Below are positions 5,319 to 5,690 of a DNA stretch of 5,690 nucleotides, one piece after another. The notes below the pieces were generated by a model, which was not told the DNA's origin, did not search any database, and saw only the letters and a program-made list of their open reading frames with translations. Positions within the stretch are counted from its first letter, which is position 1. Every line of letters begins with the position of its first letter. Origin of the DNA: an uncultured Subdoligranulum sp. (GTDB taxonomy: Bacteria > Bacillota_A > Clostridia > Oscillospirales > Ruminococcaceae); the NCBI GenBank assembly GCA_900772715.1, contig CAAGRN010000004.1, forward strand, positions 1 to 5,690, written 5' to 3'. The translations under genes were made by a program, and so were the position numbers.

Positions 5319-5690
5319 ATGAAACGTGTTTTACTTGTTGAGGACGAAGCCAGCATCCGCGAGCTGGAGGTGCTGAACCTGAAAATGAGCGGCTGGGAAG
5401 TGCTGGAAGCGCCCACCGCCGAGCGCGCACTGGAAATTTTGCACAGCGGCGAAGCCTGCGACGCCGCACTGCTGGATATTATGCTGCCCGGTATGGACGG
5501 GCTGAGCCTGTGCGAAACCATCCGCCGCGAAAACAGCGACATCGGCATTATTATGGTGTCCGCCAAGGGGCAGGAGAGCGACAAGATCCGCGGGCTGTCC
5601 ATCGGTGCGGACGATTACATCACCAAGCCGTTTTCGATGTCGGAGCTGATCGCCCGGCTGGAAGCGCTGTGCCGCCGCCTCCGCCGCACC
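5319..5690 (+). CDS. Two-component response regulator, 3' truncated by window end
   Basis: The first 124 residues of a response regulator are present and the frame runs off the window. They form a complete receiver domain: acidic pair E8-D9 (LLVEDE), phosphoacceptor D53 in LLDIMLPGMDG, switch residue S81 (MVSAK) and the conserved K103 in ITKPFSMSEL. The GADDYITKPF segment and the arginine-rich linker after residue 118 suggest the OmpR/PhoB class with a winged-helix DNA-binding domain beyond the window; that output domain is inferred, not seen. The ATG at 5319 is preceded by AAAGGG (5307-5312) with a 6-nt spacer. It lies 11 bases after the lipoprotein stop and is surely cotranscribed with it. 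A histidine kinase gene probably follows. Confidence 0.93.
   Translation, partial: MKRVLLVEDEASIRELEVLNLKMSGWEVLEAPTAERALEILHSGEACDAALLDIMLPGMDGLSLCETIRRENSDIGIIMVSAKGQESDKIRGLSIGADDYITKPFSMSELIARLEALCRRLRRT

Overview
The window looks like chromosomal DNA from a moderately GC-rich Firmicute of the class Clostridia, most likely an Oscillospiraceae gut anaerobe of the Faecalibacterium/Gemmiger/Subdoligranulum type. The reasons are an ispH gene fused to a four-domain ribosomal protein S1, Gram-positive style Shine-Dalgarno sites, a lipoprotein with a lipobox, a GC-rich coding style, and GC-rich palindromic intergenic repeats. The genus is inferred, not proven. All genes read on the + strand.

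Layout. 1-151 is a leader with one perfect palindrome, part of a second repeat, and the ribosome binding site of the first gene. 152-2077 is a 641-residue IspH-S1 fusion that ends at a strong intrinsic terminator (2090-2131). 2166-3558 is a tight three-gene cluster: a GtrA-family membrane protein, a small one-TM protein, and deoxyribose-phosphate aldolase (deoC). The deoC start appears to overlap the stop codon before it. A second strong terminator (3585-3624) closes the cluster. 3625-3946 holds no gene but is dense in structure: a 14-bp tandem duplication, a perfect hairpin, and a 166-bp unit bounded by imperfect inverted repeats that contains three palindromes. A clear extended -10 promoter (3947-3975) then starts a second transcription unit: a 430-residue lipoprotein with Ca-binding-like Asp-rich loops, followed after 11 bases by a response regulator cut off by the window end.

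How the genes work together. The fusion joins the last step of the MEP isoprenoid pathway to a translation factor. A Shine-Dalgarno site and ATG exactly at the domain junction, together with an abrupt change in codon usage there, suggest that S1 may also be made alone. The GtrA/small protein/deoC cluster has no obvious shared pathway. The lipoprotein and response regulator look like part of a signalling operon whose sensor kinase probably lies beyond the window.

I see no novel defence or mobile system with its own protein genes. The most notable signals are the nested S1 start, the composite palindromic repeat, the small protein with two possible starts, and the lipoprotein-regulator pairing.
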